Below, in pieces: positions 22,860 through 29,889 of a stretch of DNA of 31,805 nucleotides. The stretch is from a virus: positions 1 to 31,805 of IMG/VR virus record IMGVR_UViG_3300009488_000049; one strand, 5' to 3'. The position numbers and the translations under genes were made by a program. The notes under the pieces are model-generated. The model saw only the letters and a program-made list of their open reading frames with translations. It was not told the origin of the DNA and did no database searches. Each line of letters opens with the position of its first letter. Positions within the stretch are counted from its first letter, which is position 1.

Positions 22860-24192
22860 ACTAGGTGCCTGCTTCGCCGCGGCGGCGGGAAAGAAGGGTT
22901 ACAAGGTCATCGGCATGGATGTAAATGACCATGCCGTTGAACTCATCAACAAAGGGATTCCCCACATTCAGGAGCCCGGGTACGATATGGAACTGGAGTT
23001 CGCCCGGAATCAAGGCTATACTGCAACCACCTCTATGGAGGAGGCGGTTCTGGGTTCGGACATCACGTTCATAGTGGTCCCGACCCCCAGTGACGCAGAT
23101 GGCGCGTTCTCACTCTCATATCTGAGGCAAGCCCTCGGAGAGATTGGTCGGGCAATCAATCTCAAGAGTACCTACCATCTCGTCGTGGTGGTCTCCACGG
23201 TCCTCCCGGGCTCCTGCCGCTATGCCCTCATACCAACTCTCGCCGCTGAGTGCCCGGACAAGAATCTGGGGGTGCATTACGGGTTCTGCTATTCCCCCGA
23301 GTTCGTCGCTCTGGGAACGGTCATCAGAGACCTTGTAAGGGCTGATATGCTTCTCATCGGCTCATACGACGAGAAATCAGCCGGGACTCTCCTATCGTTC
23401 TATGCGGAGTTCATGGAGTGCATTCCACGCATCCACACGATGTCTCTGGAGAATGCTGAACTGGTCAAGATCGCTGTCAATTCATTCATCACGGCGAAGA
23501 TATCATTCGCCAACGCCCTCTCGCTGGCCTGTTCACGTATCCCCGGGGGGAACGTGGATATCGTCACGAATGCCATCGGAGATGATTCACGCATCGGCAG
23601 GAAGTTCCTCAAAGGAGGTCTGGGATTTGGTGGGCCATGCCTGCCGCGGGACAACAAGGCTCTCGCCTTCCTGTTTGATGAACTGGGCGTCCCCGGCGAT
23701 ATCGCCACAGCCACCGATGCGGTGAATATGAATATCCCTGAAGAAGTTCTCCGTATAGCCCAGAAGCGTATTCCCATCATCGAAGAAACACTTGTCGCAC
23801 TGGTCTGCGGCATCTCCTACAAGCCGGGAACAACCGTCTGCGAGGAATCACAGGGCGTCGAAATAGCGAACCGATTCAGTAAGGCTGGGGTACAGGTGAG
23901 CATCCTTGATATTGATGCTGATGCACTCCAGATGAATGAACTCGATAGCGATATCGGGATTCAGGTGTTCACCGGCTTCGGGCTCAAGGAATATAAACTC
24001 GTAGTCATCGCAACCCCGGATGAGGTCTGGAAGAAGATGAAGCGCGAGTGGTTCGACCCCGATGCGGTCATCATCGACTGCTGGCGCATCCTGCCCGAAG
24101 AGTTCCATGATATGCCGGGATATGTGGCTCTGGGAGTCAGCGACATACCGTTCGGTGACTCACATCTTGAGGAGGTCTGGAGAAACCGATGA
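22831..24192 (+). CDS. UDP-glucose/GDP-mannose dehydrogenase family protein
   Basis: A 453-residue protein with the complete family layout. It has an N-terminal Rossmann dinucleotide-binding motif GLGKLG (7-12), a central helical dimerisation part and catalytic Cys 270 in FGGPCLPRDN. A C-terminal Rossmann-like UDP-binding domain has CGISYKPGTTVCEES. Family enzymes oxidise UDP-glucose, UDP-N-acetylmannosamine or GDP-mannose to the uronate in two NAD-dependent steps. The specific donor cannot be read from the sequence. The start is GTG with GGAG eight bases upstream. It supplies an activated uronic acid, possibly to the glycosyltransferases at 4526-9140. Confidence 0.9.
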   Translation: MDISVIGLGKLGACFAAAAGKKGYKVIGMDVNDHAVELINKGIPHIQEPGYDMELEFARNQGYTATTSMEEAVLGSDITFIVVPTPSDADGAFSLSYLRQALGEIGRAINLKSTYHLVVVVSTVLPGSCRYALIPTLAAECPDKNLGVHYGFCYSPEFVALGTVIRDLVRADMLLIGSYDEKSAGTLLSFYAEFMECIPRIHTMSLENAELVKIAVNSFITAKISFANALSLACSRIPGGNVDIVTNAIGDDSRIGRKFLKGGLGFGGPCLPRDNKALAFLFDELGVPGDIATATDAVNMNIPEEVLRIAQKRIPIIEETLVALVCGISYKPGTTVCEESQGVEIANRFSKAGVQVSILDIDADALQMNELDSDIGIQVFTGFGLKEYKLVVIATPDEVWKKMKREWFDPDAVIIDCWRILPEEFHDMPGYVALGVSDIPFGDSHLEEVWRNR

Positions 24193-24995
24193 ATGTAGAC
24201 CTCAGCCACTTCAGGAACTTCGATCACACGATAGACAATATAGATGCTTTCATCTCCGAGATATCCGTCTACATCGTCAGGGTGATAAATGGATACATCC
24301 CTCCTCCCGAGAAAGAAATGCGGCTCATCAATGCGTTCGTACAGGAGGGAAATAGGTGCATCGACGTGGGAGCGCACTACGGCTACTACACCGTCCCGTT
24401 CTCAAGCAAGGTCGGCCCGACAGGCTCGGTTATATCATTCGAGCCATATCCCACCAACTATGAAGTTCTCACAAGAATCATCGAGAATCTCAAATTGACG
24501 AACGTCACCACTATCAACGCGGCTCTTTCCGATTATGAAAGCACTGCCGAGATGGAGATTCCTCCCATCGGACACAGGTGGAGAGACGAGCATGGTCTTC
24601 CCTATGGCCTAGCCCGATTCTCCAGCGATGAAACGTGGGTAGGTAGAGAGACAGTCGAGGTCGAGAAGTATGACGATCTGGAGATTGCTGAAATACCCAT
24701 CCATTTCGTCAAAATCGACGTTGAGGGGGTCGAGTATGATGTGGTGAAGGGGATGTACGAGTCCCTGAGACGCTTCCAGCCAATCGTACAGGTCGAAATC
24801 GAGGAAAGGCACCTCACAGACAGCGAGAGGCCCGCAAACGCCATTCTGGGGCTTCTGGGAGAAATCGGGTATGGTGCCTACACATATTTCGACGGATTAC
24901 TGGAACGTGGGGTCGAGCGGGTGGAAGAAATCAGCAAGGATGAGAACAATTACATCTTCATCACACCGAAAAGGGCAGAGGAACTCGGACTATGA
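24189..24995 (+). CDS. FkbM-family methyltransferase
   Basis: A 268-residue SAM-dependent methyltransferase of the FkbM group. Motif I is CIDVGAHYGYYTVPF (about 57-71), followed by GSVISFEPYPTNYEVL and NVTTINAALSDYES, and HFVKIDVEGVEYDVVKGM (about 176-193), the conserved acidic motif of the family. Known members methylate sugar hydroxyls in glycan and antibiotic pathways. It overlaps the upstream gene by ATGA and the downstream gene by ATGA. Here it probably O-methylates a sugar in the phage glycan. Confidence 0.88.
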   Translation: MNVDLSHFRNFDHTIDNIDAFISEISVYIVRVINGYIPPPEKEMRLINAFVQEGNRCIDVGAHYGYYTVPFSSKVGPTGSVISFEPYPTNYEVLTRIIENLKLTNVTTINAALSDYESTAEMEIPPIGHRWRDEHGLPYGLARFSSDETWVGRETVEVEKYDDLEIAEIPIHFVKIDVEGVEYDVVKGMYESLRRFQPIVQVEIEERHLTDSERPANAILGLLGEIGYGAYTYFDGLLERGVERVEEISKDENNYIFITPKRAEELGL

Positions 24996-25957
24996 AGCGG
25001 ATACTGGTAACAGGCGCAGGCGGGTTCATAGGTCATCATCTCTGCAAATATCTCAAAGAGATCGAGGAGTGCTACGTCATCGGGGTGGACATCAAGGAAC
25101 CTCTCTTCGAGGATACCGCCGCCGATTTCTTCATCCTGCATGACCTGAGACAGCCATACCTCTACGGAGCCGAGTTATACGATAAACTGGGCAAGGTAGA
25201 TGAAATATACCATCTGGCCGCTGATATGGGGGGGATCGGCTACATCACCTCGAAATTGGCTGATATCGCCATCAACAACTCCCTCATCAACATCAACATC
25301 TTCAAATATGCGAAAGAGGTGGGAGCAAGGATTCTCTTCTCATCCTCGGCCTGCGTCTACTGCCAGTCAGCACAGGACAGACCGAATATCAGGCCATTGA
25401 TGGAATGCGATGCATGGCCTGCGATGCCAGAACCCGGATATGGTCTTGAGAAACTCTATGCAGAGGAACTCCTGAGTTATCTGTTCAACGATCACCATCT
25501 CAGTGTCCGTATCGCTCGATTTCACAATGTCTACGGACCTCTCGGAGAATACGATGGAGGCAGGGAAAAGGCACCAGCGGCCCTCTGCCGCAAGATTGCC
25601 CGGGCCAAACCCGGAGGGACTATTGAGGTCTGGGGAGACGGAAAGCAGACGCGCTCGTTCATGTATATCGACGACTGCGTTGAAGGGATTCACCGGCTGA
25701 TGGCATCTGATTTCGTTCTCCCGATGAATCTCGGGCGCGATGAGATGATATCCATTAACGAACTCGTTCATATGATATCCCTCATCGCAGACAAGCCGGT
25801 AGGCATCATCAACGATCTCACGAAACCGGAGGGCGTCAGGGGACGTAACAGCGACAATAGCCTCTGTCGAGGCGTTCTGGACTGGGAGCCTCCGACGACT
25901 CTCATGACCGGCCTCAAGCCCACCTACGAATGGATTATGAGGCAGGTATCAGGGTGA
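24992..25957 (+). CDS. GDP-mannose 3,5-epimerase-like NAD-dependent epimerase
   Basis: A 321-residue extended SDR epimerase. It has the NAD-binding GAGGFIG motif (8-14) and Cys 121 in SSSACVYCQ, which matches the catalytic cysteine of GDP-mannose 3,5-epimerase. The Tyr 150/Lys 154 pair lies in GYGLEK, with RFHNVYGPLGEYDGGREKAPAAL after it. The last pattern closely resembles GDP-mannose 3,5-epimerase, which converts GDP-mannose to GDP-L-galactose and related sugars. This makes GDP-sugars likely substrates for this block. Other SDR epimerases remain possible. Confidence 0.85.
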   Translation: MKRILVTGAGGFIGHHLCKYLKEIEECYVIGVDIKEPLFEDTAADFFILHDLRQPYLYGAELYDKLGKVDEIYHLAADMGGIGYITSKLADIAINNSLININIFKYAKEVGARILFSSSACVYCQSAQDRPNIRPLMECDAWPAMPEPGYGLEKLYAEELLSYLFNDHHLSVRIARFHNVYGPLGEYDGGREKAPAALCRKIARAKPGGTIEVWGDGKQTRSFMYIDDCVEGIHRLMASDFVLPMNLGRDEMISINELVHMISLIADKPVGIINDLTKPEGVRGRNSDNSLCRGVLDWEPPTTLMTGLKPTYEWIMRQVSG

Positions 25958-26280
25958 GATGTCAGACCCGCGGGTGTCCATATCCCACGGCACATAACCT
26001 GCCATTCTGTCAGCGGTGCTATCAGGTCGGTAATCACCTCAGCGGCACCTCTGCCGAAATAGTAGAAGACCGCTCTGACCGTGAACTCGCTGAAACAATG
26101 AGGGCTACTAATCCGAGCCTGAAAAAGACACAGGTGAGTATTGCAGAATGCGAGGAATGGCGCATTATGCATCACGAAGGAACCTCTTTACGACAGATTG
26201 GCCTCCAGAGAGAGCGGAGTCAGAAAACCATCGTATTTCACGTCAGAGGATACTGCACACACCCCCATGAAACCGCATGA
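25954..26280 (+). CDS. Zinc-binding N-terminus with HTH-like C-terminus
   Basis: A 108-residue protein starting at GTG 25954, which overlaps the upstream TGA. The N-terminus has C-x4-C and C-x2-C pairs (CQTRGC and FCQRC) forming a zinc-binding site. The C-terminal part has EGTSLRQIGLQRERSQKTIVFHV, which looks like a helix-turn-helix of the type found in short regulators. It closes the sugar block. It may be a transcription regulator, but the specificity is not known. Confidence 0.6.
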   Translation: MRCQTRGCPYPTAHNLPFCQRCYQVGNHLSGTSAEIVEDRSDRELAETMRATNPSLKKTQVSIAECEEWRIMHHEGTSLRQIGLQRERSQKTIVFHVRGYCTHPHETA

Positions 26281-26333
26281 ATGCTATGTCAAGGTTAAAG
26301 TGAATCCCGCGTGGTTGTTGCGTCTGTGTCGTA

Positions 26334-26362
26334 TTTTTATGATAAAAACCTCATGGTGAGGT
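26334..26362. terminator. AT-rich palindrome next to GC hairpin, terminator or operator
   Basis: TTTTTAT-G-ATAAAAA (26334-26348) is a perfect palindrome, and ACCTCA-TGG-TGAGGT (about 26348-26362) is a second hairpin right beside it. Read on the minus strand, the GC hairpin is followed by TTTTTATC, an intrinsic-terminator pattern. On the plus strand the T tail is weak. It could end leftward transcription of the early operon or act as an operator near 26424. Confidence 0.5.
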
Positions 26363-26383
26363 CTTTCCGTAGAACCCGATTCT

Positions 26384-26389
26384 TATATT
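26384..26389 (+). promoter_or_regulatory. Weak -10-like TATATT upstream of 26424
   Basis: TATATT lies 40 bases before the next ATG in an AT-rich stretch. No good -35 is at the right distance. A GGGAGA ribosome site precedes the ATG at 26424. It may be a weak or activator-dependent promoter; confidence is low. Confidence 0.3.
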
Positions 26390-26423
26390 ACAGGTATCAT
26401 CAACACATAAACGGGAGAAAGTC

Positions 26424-26702
26424 ATGACACCAGCGAAGGGCTCAAATCAGGAAGGTCTCGAAATCCTGCTGGCCGCGGAAGACCGGATGCGGCGGTTCAA
26501 GTGCAGTAGCAGGAGATTCGGGACTGCCGGGACAGTGAAGTGGCTCGATACACAGAGCCGTAAGCGGGGACTCCACCACTTCGTCCGGTGGACCCTCTGT
26601 ACCGGGTGCTTCCACCTGTCGGTGAGCAAGAACGGCGATATCCGCGCCGCTCAGGATTATCGACTGTTACTTCAGAACGCGATAGCGCGATTCAGGAAGT
26701 AA
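26424..26702 (+). CDS. Small Cys-containing protein of unknown function
   Basis: A 92-residue protein with a GGGAGA ribosome site six bases upstream. It is basic and has a central TLCTGCFHLSVSKNG segment with a CX2C pair; another cysteine lies near residue 27. This may be half of a zinc site. It is separated from the sugar block by 143 bases and ends in a strong plus-strand hairpin terminator. No family is recognised. Confidence 0.6.
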   Translation: MTPAKGSNQEGLEILLAAEDRMRRFKCSSRRFGTAGTVKWLDTQSRKRGLHHFVRWTLCTGCFHLSVSKNGDIRAAQDYRLLLQNAIARFRK

Positions 26703-26823
26703 CCAGTCTCAGTTCCGCGATGGCCTCGGAGGCGTCTTCCTTTGCCGCCTCCGAGGCTTTCGCCTTGAGGGCCGCGTCGATTACATCACAGAGTTCGTTG
26801 ATGCGTCCGTTATCGGCTTTCAC
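26692..26823 (-). CDS. Possible small Ala/Glu-rich protein, uncertain
   Basis: A 43-residue minus-strand frame from GTG 26823 to TGA at 26694-26692. AGGAG is about nine bases upstream of the GTG, and the frame overlaps the end of the 26810-26977 gene by 14 bases. The middle (KASEAAKEDASEAIAEL) reads through the hairpin at 26724-26758, so its composition may simply reflect the palindrome. It may be an accident of the terminator. Confidence 0.35.
   Translation of the reverse strand: MKADNGRINELCDVIDAALKAKASEAAKEDASEAIAELRLVTS
26724..26758 (+). terminator. Hairpin terminator ending 26424-26702
   Basis: GCCTCGGAGGCG at 26724-26735 is the exact reverse complement of CGCCTCCGAGGC at 26747-26758, with an 11-base loop, followed by TTTCGCCTT. 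It lies 21 bases after the stop of the plus-strand gene and fits an intrinsic terminator for rightward transcription where the two operons converge. No T-run lies on the other side. Confidence 0.7.
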
Positions 26824-26977
26824 TGACTGCTTCTCCTGTCAGGCGTTTGACGGCATCCTCCACGATGGCCTCGAATGTCTCTTCCTTGCAGACACACGCG
26901 GCCTGAAACGGCGTGGGAAGCCGGTGATTCAGGTTCAATCCACCAGAGTAGCCATCATACCAGAAGTCTTCTCTCAT
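26810..26977 (-). CDS. Small hypothetical protein
   Basis: A 55-residue protein. ATG at 26977 overlaps the previous TGA (ATGA), which decides it over a longer frame starting at 27007 that would overlap by 34 bases. The N-terminus is aromatic (DFWYDGYSGGLN) and the C-terminus is helical (ETFEAIVEDAVKRLTGEA). No family is recognised. Confidence 0.6.
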   Translation of the reverse strand: MREDFWYDGYSGGLNLNHRLPTPFQAACVCKEETFEAIVEDAVKRLTGEAVSESR

Positions 26978-27603
26978 GTCATCATTCCAGTGCTTTTGAA
27001 GCCCCATCCGCGTTCGATGACGCGCTTCTCAGTTGGCACCCAATACGGTGTATCCTTCAACCACCGATACCAGAACTCGAAGGCCATCCCTTCCAACTGG
27101 TACTGCTGGTAATCGAACCATGCCATGTAGGCCATCTTCGCCGGGTTCGCATCTCCATCTATCTTGTCGGCCAGTTCGGGCATCTGGCGGTACTTGATGA
27201 CGGTTGTGCGATAATCACTACATCCTAACCATCCCCAGTTCAACTGGGAAGTGTAAATCTCATCGAGGTCACGCACACAGAACACAACCGCGAGGTTCTT
27301 CTCCTCTGCCAGCCGGTGAGCCCAGTACGAGATACCAGCCGATTGCACCACGATCCCCTTCAATTCCTTTCCGGCTGGGCCGATGAGTTTCAGGAAAGGA
27401 TCGGGGTTCGCGAGAGCCTTCTGCACGTCTTCAGGCCACAGGTTTCCATCTGATTTGATGTCGAGTTCATCAAGAAAGCGGTATTTGAGTTCCTTCGCGA
27501 TTATCTTCGCCGCGATAGTGGTTCCTGACCTCTGGGGGCCGGTCACGAGGATGCGTGAGAAGGCGCGTAGTGCTTCCAGCAGGTCTTTGAGGTTCTCGAG
27601 CAT
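26974..27603 (-). CDS. P-loop protein, sulfotransferase- or kinase-like
   Basis: A 209-residue protein. A phosphate-binding loop TGPQRSGTT is at residues 21-29, preceded by a hydrophobic strand (FSRILV). The PQRSGTT form is typical of sulfotransferases and some nucleotide kinases. Downstream, VVFCVRDLDEIYTSQL has the strand plus Arg-Asp pattern found in sulfotransferase-like folds. Such enzymes transfer sulfate from PAPS or phosphate between nucleotides. No second diagnostic motif for either is clear. In this context sugar sulfation would be possible, but the gene sits in the early operon. It is followed by an ATGA-coupled gene. Confidence 0.7.
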   Translation of the reverse strand: MLENLKDLLEALRAFSRILVTGPQRSGTTIAAKIIAKELKYRFLDELDIKSDGNLWPEDVQKALANPDPFLKLIGPAGKELKGIVVQSAGISYWAHRLAEEKNLAVVFCVRDLDEIYTSQLNWGWLGCSDYRTTVIKYRQMPELADKIDGDANPAKMAYMAWFDYQQYQLEGMAFEFWYRWLKDTPYWVPTEKRVIERGWGFKSTGMMT

Positions 27604-27609
27604 GTCCTG

Positions 27610-27738
27610 TTACCTTTTCTTCGATTTCTTCTTCCTAGACGCCTTCTTCTTCGCCATTTGCTCGGGAATCATCGTCCCAGCCTTGATTGTCTCGGCAGAG
27701 ATGGCGAACAGGTCTCCGTATCCGCGCTGAGGAGTCAT
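27610..27738 (-). CDS. Capsid N-arm-like 42-residue peptide with basic tail
   Basis: A 42-residue minus-strand frame from ATG 27738, which overlaps the previous stop (ATGA), to TAA at 27612-27610. Residues 6-20 read GYGDLFAISAETIKA and align with residues 5-19 of the capsid protein at 3171 (GYGDLFGLSAAMVKG): nine identical positions of 15, and four more conservative. The end is strongly basic (KKKASRKKKSKKR). The capsid motif is probably the N-terminal arm. The peptide may be a decoy, assembly modulator or DNA-binding helper. It is in the early operon, not beside the capsid gene. Confidence 0.7.
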   Translation of the reverse strand: MTPQRGYGDLFAISAETIKAGTMIPEQMAKKKASRKKKSKKR

Positions 27739-27935
27739 TCTTTCCGCGGTTCTCCGAGTAAAACTAAAATCTCCCTCTCCCTTTTTTCTCTTATAGCCAT
27801 ACCCAACTTAAAGCCAGTTTCGACAATCCTGTCTGGATTTACCCCGTGAACCATGCACCACTCTCTCCACGCTTTTTTACACGCTTCGGAACCGCCGAGA
27901 GCCTTCACGAGGTCGTCCAATAAGATGTGGGTCAT
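27735..27935 (-). CDS. Small hypothetical protein
   Basis: A 66-residue protein, ATG 27935 chosen because it overlaps the preceding TGA (ATGA); the frame extends upstream but without such coupling. Helical and rich in charged residues (DDLVKALGGSEACKKAW, REKREREILVLLGEP). The middle segment (VNPDRIVETGFKLGMAIREK) resembles a small DNA-binding helix pair only loosely. The stop overlaps the capsid-arm peptide start by ATGA. Confidence 0.65.
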   Translation of the reverse strand: MTHILLDDLVKALGGSEACKKAWREWCMVHGVNPDRIVETGFKLGMAIREKREREILVLLGEPRKE

Positions 27936-28093
27936 GTCAGCACCACTCTCGTTATCCAGAGAATGAAGAGAACAAGGCCAACCGCGAAAGACCACCAGAA
28001 GAACAGTTTCGCGCTGTCGGGCAGGTAATCATCATCGTCTTCGCGCCGATAATCAGGTCGGTGGTCAACCAATGGGTCTCCAGTGCTTCCCAT
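27932..28093 (-). CDS. Small single-pass membrane protein
   Basis: A 53-residue protein with ATG 28093 in TAATG overlap with the zinc-ribbon gene, which decides the start over an upstream extension. The N-terminal half is acidic (REDDDDYLPDSAK) and the C-terminal half is one hydrophobic helix (LFFWWSFAVGLVLFILWIT), so it should sit in the inner membrane with the acidic end on one side. It may be a superinfection-exclusion or lysis-related protein, but no family is known. Confidence 0.65.
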   Translation of the reverse strand: MGSTGDPLVDHRPDYRREDDDDYLPDSAKLFFWWSFAVGLVLFILWITRVVLT

Positions 28094-28260
28094 TATCCGC
28101 CTTCTCCACATTTTGGACATATTCGGGGTAAAGGCTTGTTCCATAGCCATTTCATCTTGTGGCCGCAATCGGAGCATACAACCATGTCTGGTTTCTCCCT
28201 GTATAGAAACTCAAACTCGTTCACCCCTTCTGGAACCTGAATCAGAATACCCCTGCTCAT
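28093..28260 (-). CDS. Small zinc-ribbon protein
   Basis: A 55-residue frame with ATG at 28260 and TAA at 28095-28093. It has two CX2C pairs: CSDC near residue 29 and CPKC near 48, a small zinc ribbon. The N-terminal half has strands (ILIQVPEGVNEFEFLY). This frame, rather than the longer overlapping one from 28177, is supported by TAATG coupling to the membrane protein. The role may be nucleic-acid or protein binding. Confidence 0.68.
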   Translation of the reverse strand: MSRGILIQVPEGVNEFEFLYREKPDMVVCSDCGHKMKWLWNKPLPRICPKCGEGG

Positions 28261-28262
28261 GA

Positions 28263-28715
28263 CTACTCCTCGATTCTGGTCAGTGCTGATGAGGGTATCA
28301 ACAGCACCTCTTCTGTTTCGTTGGTAGAGCCTTCCCGCTGGATATTGCGTTTGATTACGCGCCCCTTCGATGGCTCCATATTACTCAGCGTGATGGAAAA
28401 GATGCCATCGGTGAACTCGAAGAACACAAGCACAGGGCAGTTATGCGCGATTCCGCTGTTTTTGAGGCGATAATAGCGTTTAAGAGAGAAAATGATGCCT
28501 CCCGGGGCGTCAAATTCGGTCGAAATGCAGTTGCGGTATTTGTATTCACCCAGATAGTCGATTTGACCTTCTCGCCAGATTTCCCAATCGTGGTGGGAGA
28601 ACTGACCGCACTCCATCACCTCAAACTCTTCCCCGAGGTAGGCACCGACCTTCTGGCGGGCCAGTTCCTCCCGTTTCCGGTCTTCCTCGGTCTCCAGATG
28701 CCTCGGTATGGGCAT
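28263..28715 (-). CDS. PD-(D/E)XK-like nuclease candidate
   Basis: A 150-residue protein. The middle has D43 in HHDWE and then E57-x-K59 in YLGEYKYR, which fits the D-x(n)-E-x-K core of the PD-(D/E)XK nuclease fold; the following strand is VLVFFEFTDGIFSITL. The N-terminus is a charged helix (EEDRKREELARQKVG). The fold includes restriction and repair nucleases. TGATG couples it to the upstream gene. The motif is short and common, so confidence is moderate. It may cut host DNA or process phage DNA. Confidence 0.55.
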   Translation of the reverse strand: MPIPRHLETEEDRKREELARQKVGAYLGEEFEVMECGQFSHHDWEIWREGQIDYLGEYKYRNCISTEFDAPGGIIFSLKRYYRLKNSGIAHNCPVLVFFEFTDGIFSITLSNMEPSKGRVIKRNIQREGSTNETEEVLLIPSSALTRIEE

Positions 28716-29008
28716 CAGCGCCGCCGTTTTCCTCTGTCGTGCGGGCCACTCCGGTCCCTGAACGGGTTTGGGGCTTCGGGAATGGGCAACTTCTCCATCT
28801 CGTCGGAGAATTTCTCCTGTTCAGTTCTCTCGCGGAACTTGCCATCCTCGGTGACGATGTAGATTTTACCCCTCTTCGTCGTCACACGGCTTCCCGGCTT
28901 GTGAATCGCGATGGTGAGGATGTCCGGGTCATCGAACGCGGCCTGTATCTCCTCGGCGGTCACTTTGGGGATGAGTTTCTCTTCACCGAATCTATCTGTC
29001 GTCTGCAT
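28715..29008 (-). CDS. Small charged protein of unknown function
   Basis: A 97-residue protein with ATG 29008, chosen over GTG 29011 because GGAG lies at good spacing. It has a helical N-terminal part (IPKVTAEEIQAAFDDPD), a strand-rich middle (GSRVTTKRGKIYIVTEDGK) and a basic C-terminus (DRSGPHDRGKRRR). It overlaps the metalloprotease gene's end by 17 bases. No family is recognised. Confidence 0.6.
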   Translation of the reverse strand: MQTTDRFGEEKLIPKVTAEEIQAAFDDPDILTIAIHKPGSRVTTKRGKIYIVTEDGKFRERTEQEKFSDEMEKLPIPEAPNPFRDRSGPHDRGKRRR

Positions 29009-29459
29009 CACTTCTCCCTATCCGCATAAATGCGTATTTCAAGTCTTCGGTCATCGCCTCAACCTTCTCGGCGTGGACTTCCATTAACGCCTTGTGGGCT
29101 GGGTCGTCATCGCTGAGTAACTTACCGAGGGTATTCTCAGAGAACGATACAAGTTCATCTGTGGCTATGTGGACGAGTTCATGAATGATGTACCGTTCGC
29201 GGTCACACGCCCCCCACTGGTGCCATTCTGGACGCACATAGATTACCGCTCGACGATACCTGTAGCGCACCACCACGGTCAGGACTGTATCTCCTTCAGA
29301 TGACCCGGCCTGAGTAATCCGTAATTCCTTCAACCACGAGGGGAGTATCCCGAGCCACTTGCTGATGATGCTGTCTATCTCAACGGCTTGCTCGGAGGGA
29401 AATTCAGTGTCTATATCCACTCTGAGGGCCGAGACATTGAATTGTCTGATATTATCCAT
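28992..29459 (-). CDS. HEXXH zinc metalloprotease-like protein
   Basis: A 155-residue protein. ATG 29459 forms TGATG with the previous gene. The active-site helix has HELVH at residues 93-97, preceded by DRERYI, and a C-terminal helix with HAEKVEAMTEDL may supply a further ligand. HEXXH is the zinc motif of many metallopeptidases, including small phage- and defence-associated ones such as ImmA/IrrE or SprT-type proteins. The substrate is unknown. In an early operon it could cut a host regulator or repressor, which is inference. Confidence 0.7.
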   Translation of the reverse strand: MDNIRQFNVSALRVDIDTEFPSEQAVEIDSIISKWLGILPSWLKELRITQAGSSEGDTVLTVVVRYRYRRAVIYVRPEWHQWGACDRERYIIHELVHIATDELVSFSENTLGKLLSDDDPAHKALMEVHAEKVEAMTEDLKYAFMRIGRSDADDR

Positions 29460-29689
29460 CAGAACCACCCTTCAAACGGCATCTGGATGACACCGTGGAT
29501 TTTACATTCACCCTCCGCATGGGCTGTCATAGACGGGATGTATGCCTCCAGACAACCCATCTTCAGGTGGGCCGCTCCTGCCTTCACGAAACGGCCACAG
29601 TGGCAGATACGGAGGAACTGGGCACAGCCATGTTCCTCGAAATCGTATTGCACACGCGGGGTGCCGATGTACTCCGGGTCGCCGTACAT
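29459..29689 (-). CDS. Small Cys/His-rich protein
   Basis: A 76-residue protein with ATG 29689 in TGATG overlap with the previous gene, chosen over ATG 29743 which would overlap by 55 bases. It has cysteines and histidines in HGCAQFLRICHCGRFV and a later GECKIHG, suggesting a bound zinc. The function is unknown. It is translationally coupled to the metalloprotease. Confidence 0.6.
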   Translation of the reverse strand: MYGDPEYIGTPRVQYDFEEHGCAQFLRICHCGRFVKAGAAHLKMGCLEAYIPSMTAHAEGECKIHGVIQMPFEGWF

Positions 29690-29889
29690 CACTCCTGCAC
29701 CCAGACGGCGGGGCCGATTATCACAAATGCCTCGCTCGGACATCTGTAATAGGCGAGTCCCTTCGAACCCGGAATCTGCACATACCCTTGAGCCCCCCAC
29801 GGCTTCGGTTCGGTGACGACCATGAAACAGCCTCCGAACCGCTCATCATGGTCAGGGTTTATCTGCACCACCATGTCTTTCTCTACCAT
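29689..29889 (-). CDS. Small hypothetical protein
   Basis: A 66-residue protein with ATG 29889 in TGATG overlap with the upstream stop (a GTG at 29892 also exists). It is beta-like and Gly/Tyr-rich in the middle (FGGCFMVVTEPKPWG, YVQIPGSKGLAYYRC). No family is recognised. Confidence 0.6.
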   Translation of the reverse strand: MVEKDMVVQINPDHDERFGGCFMVVTEPKPWGAQGYVQIPGSKGLAYYRCPSEAFVIIGPAVWVQE

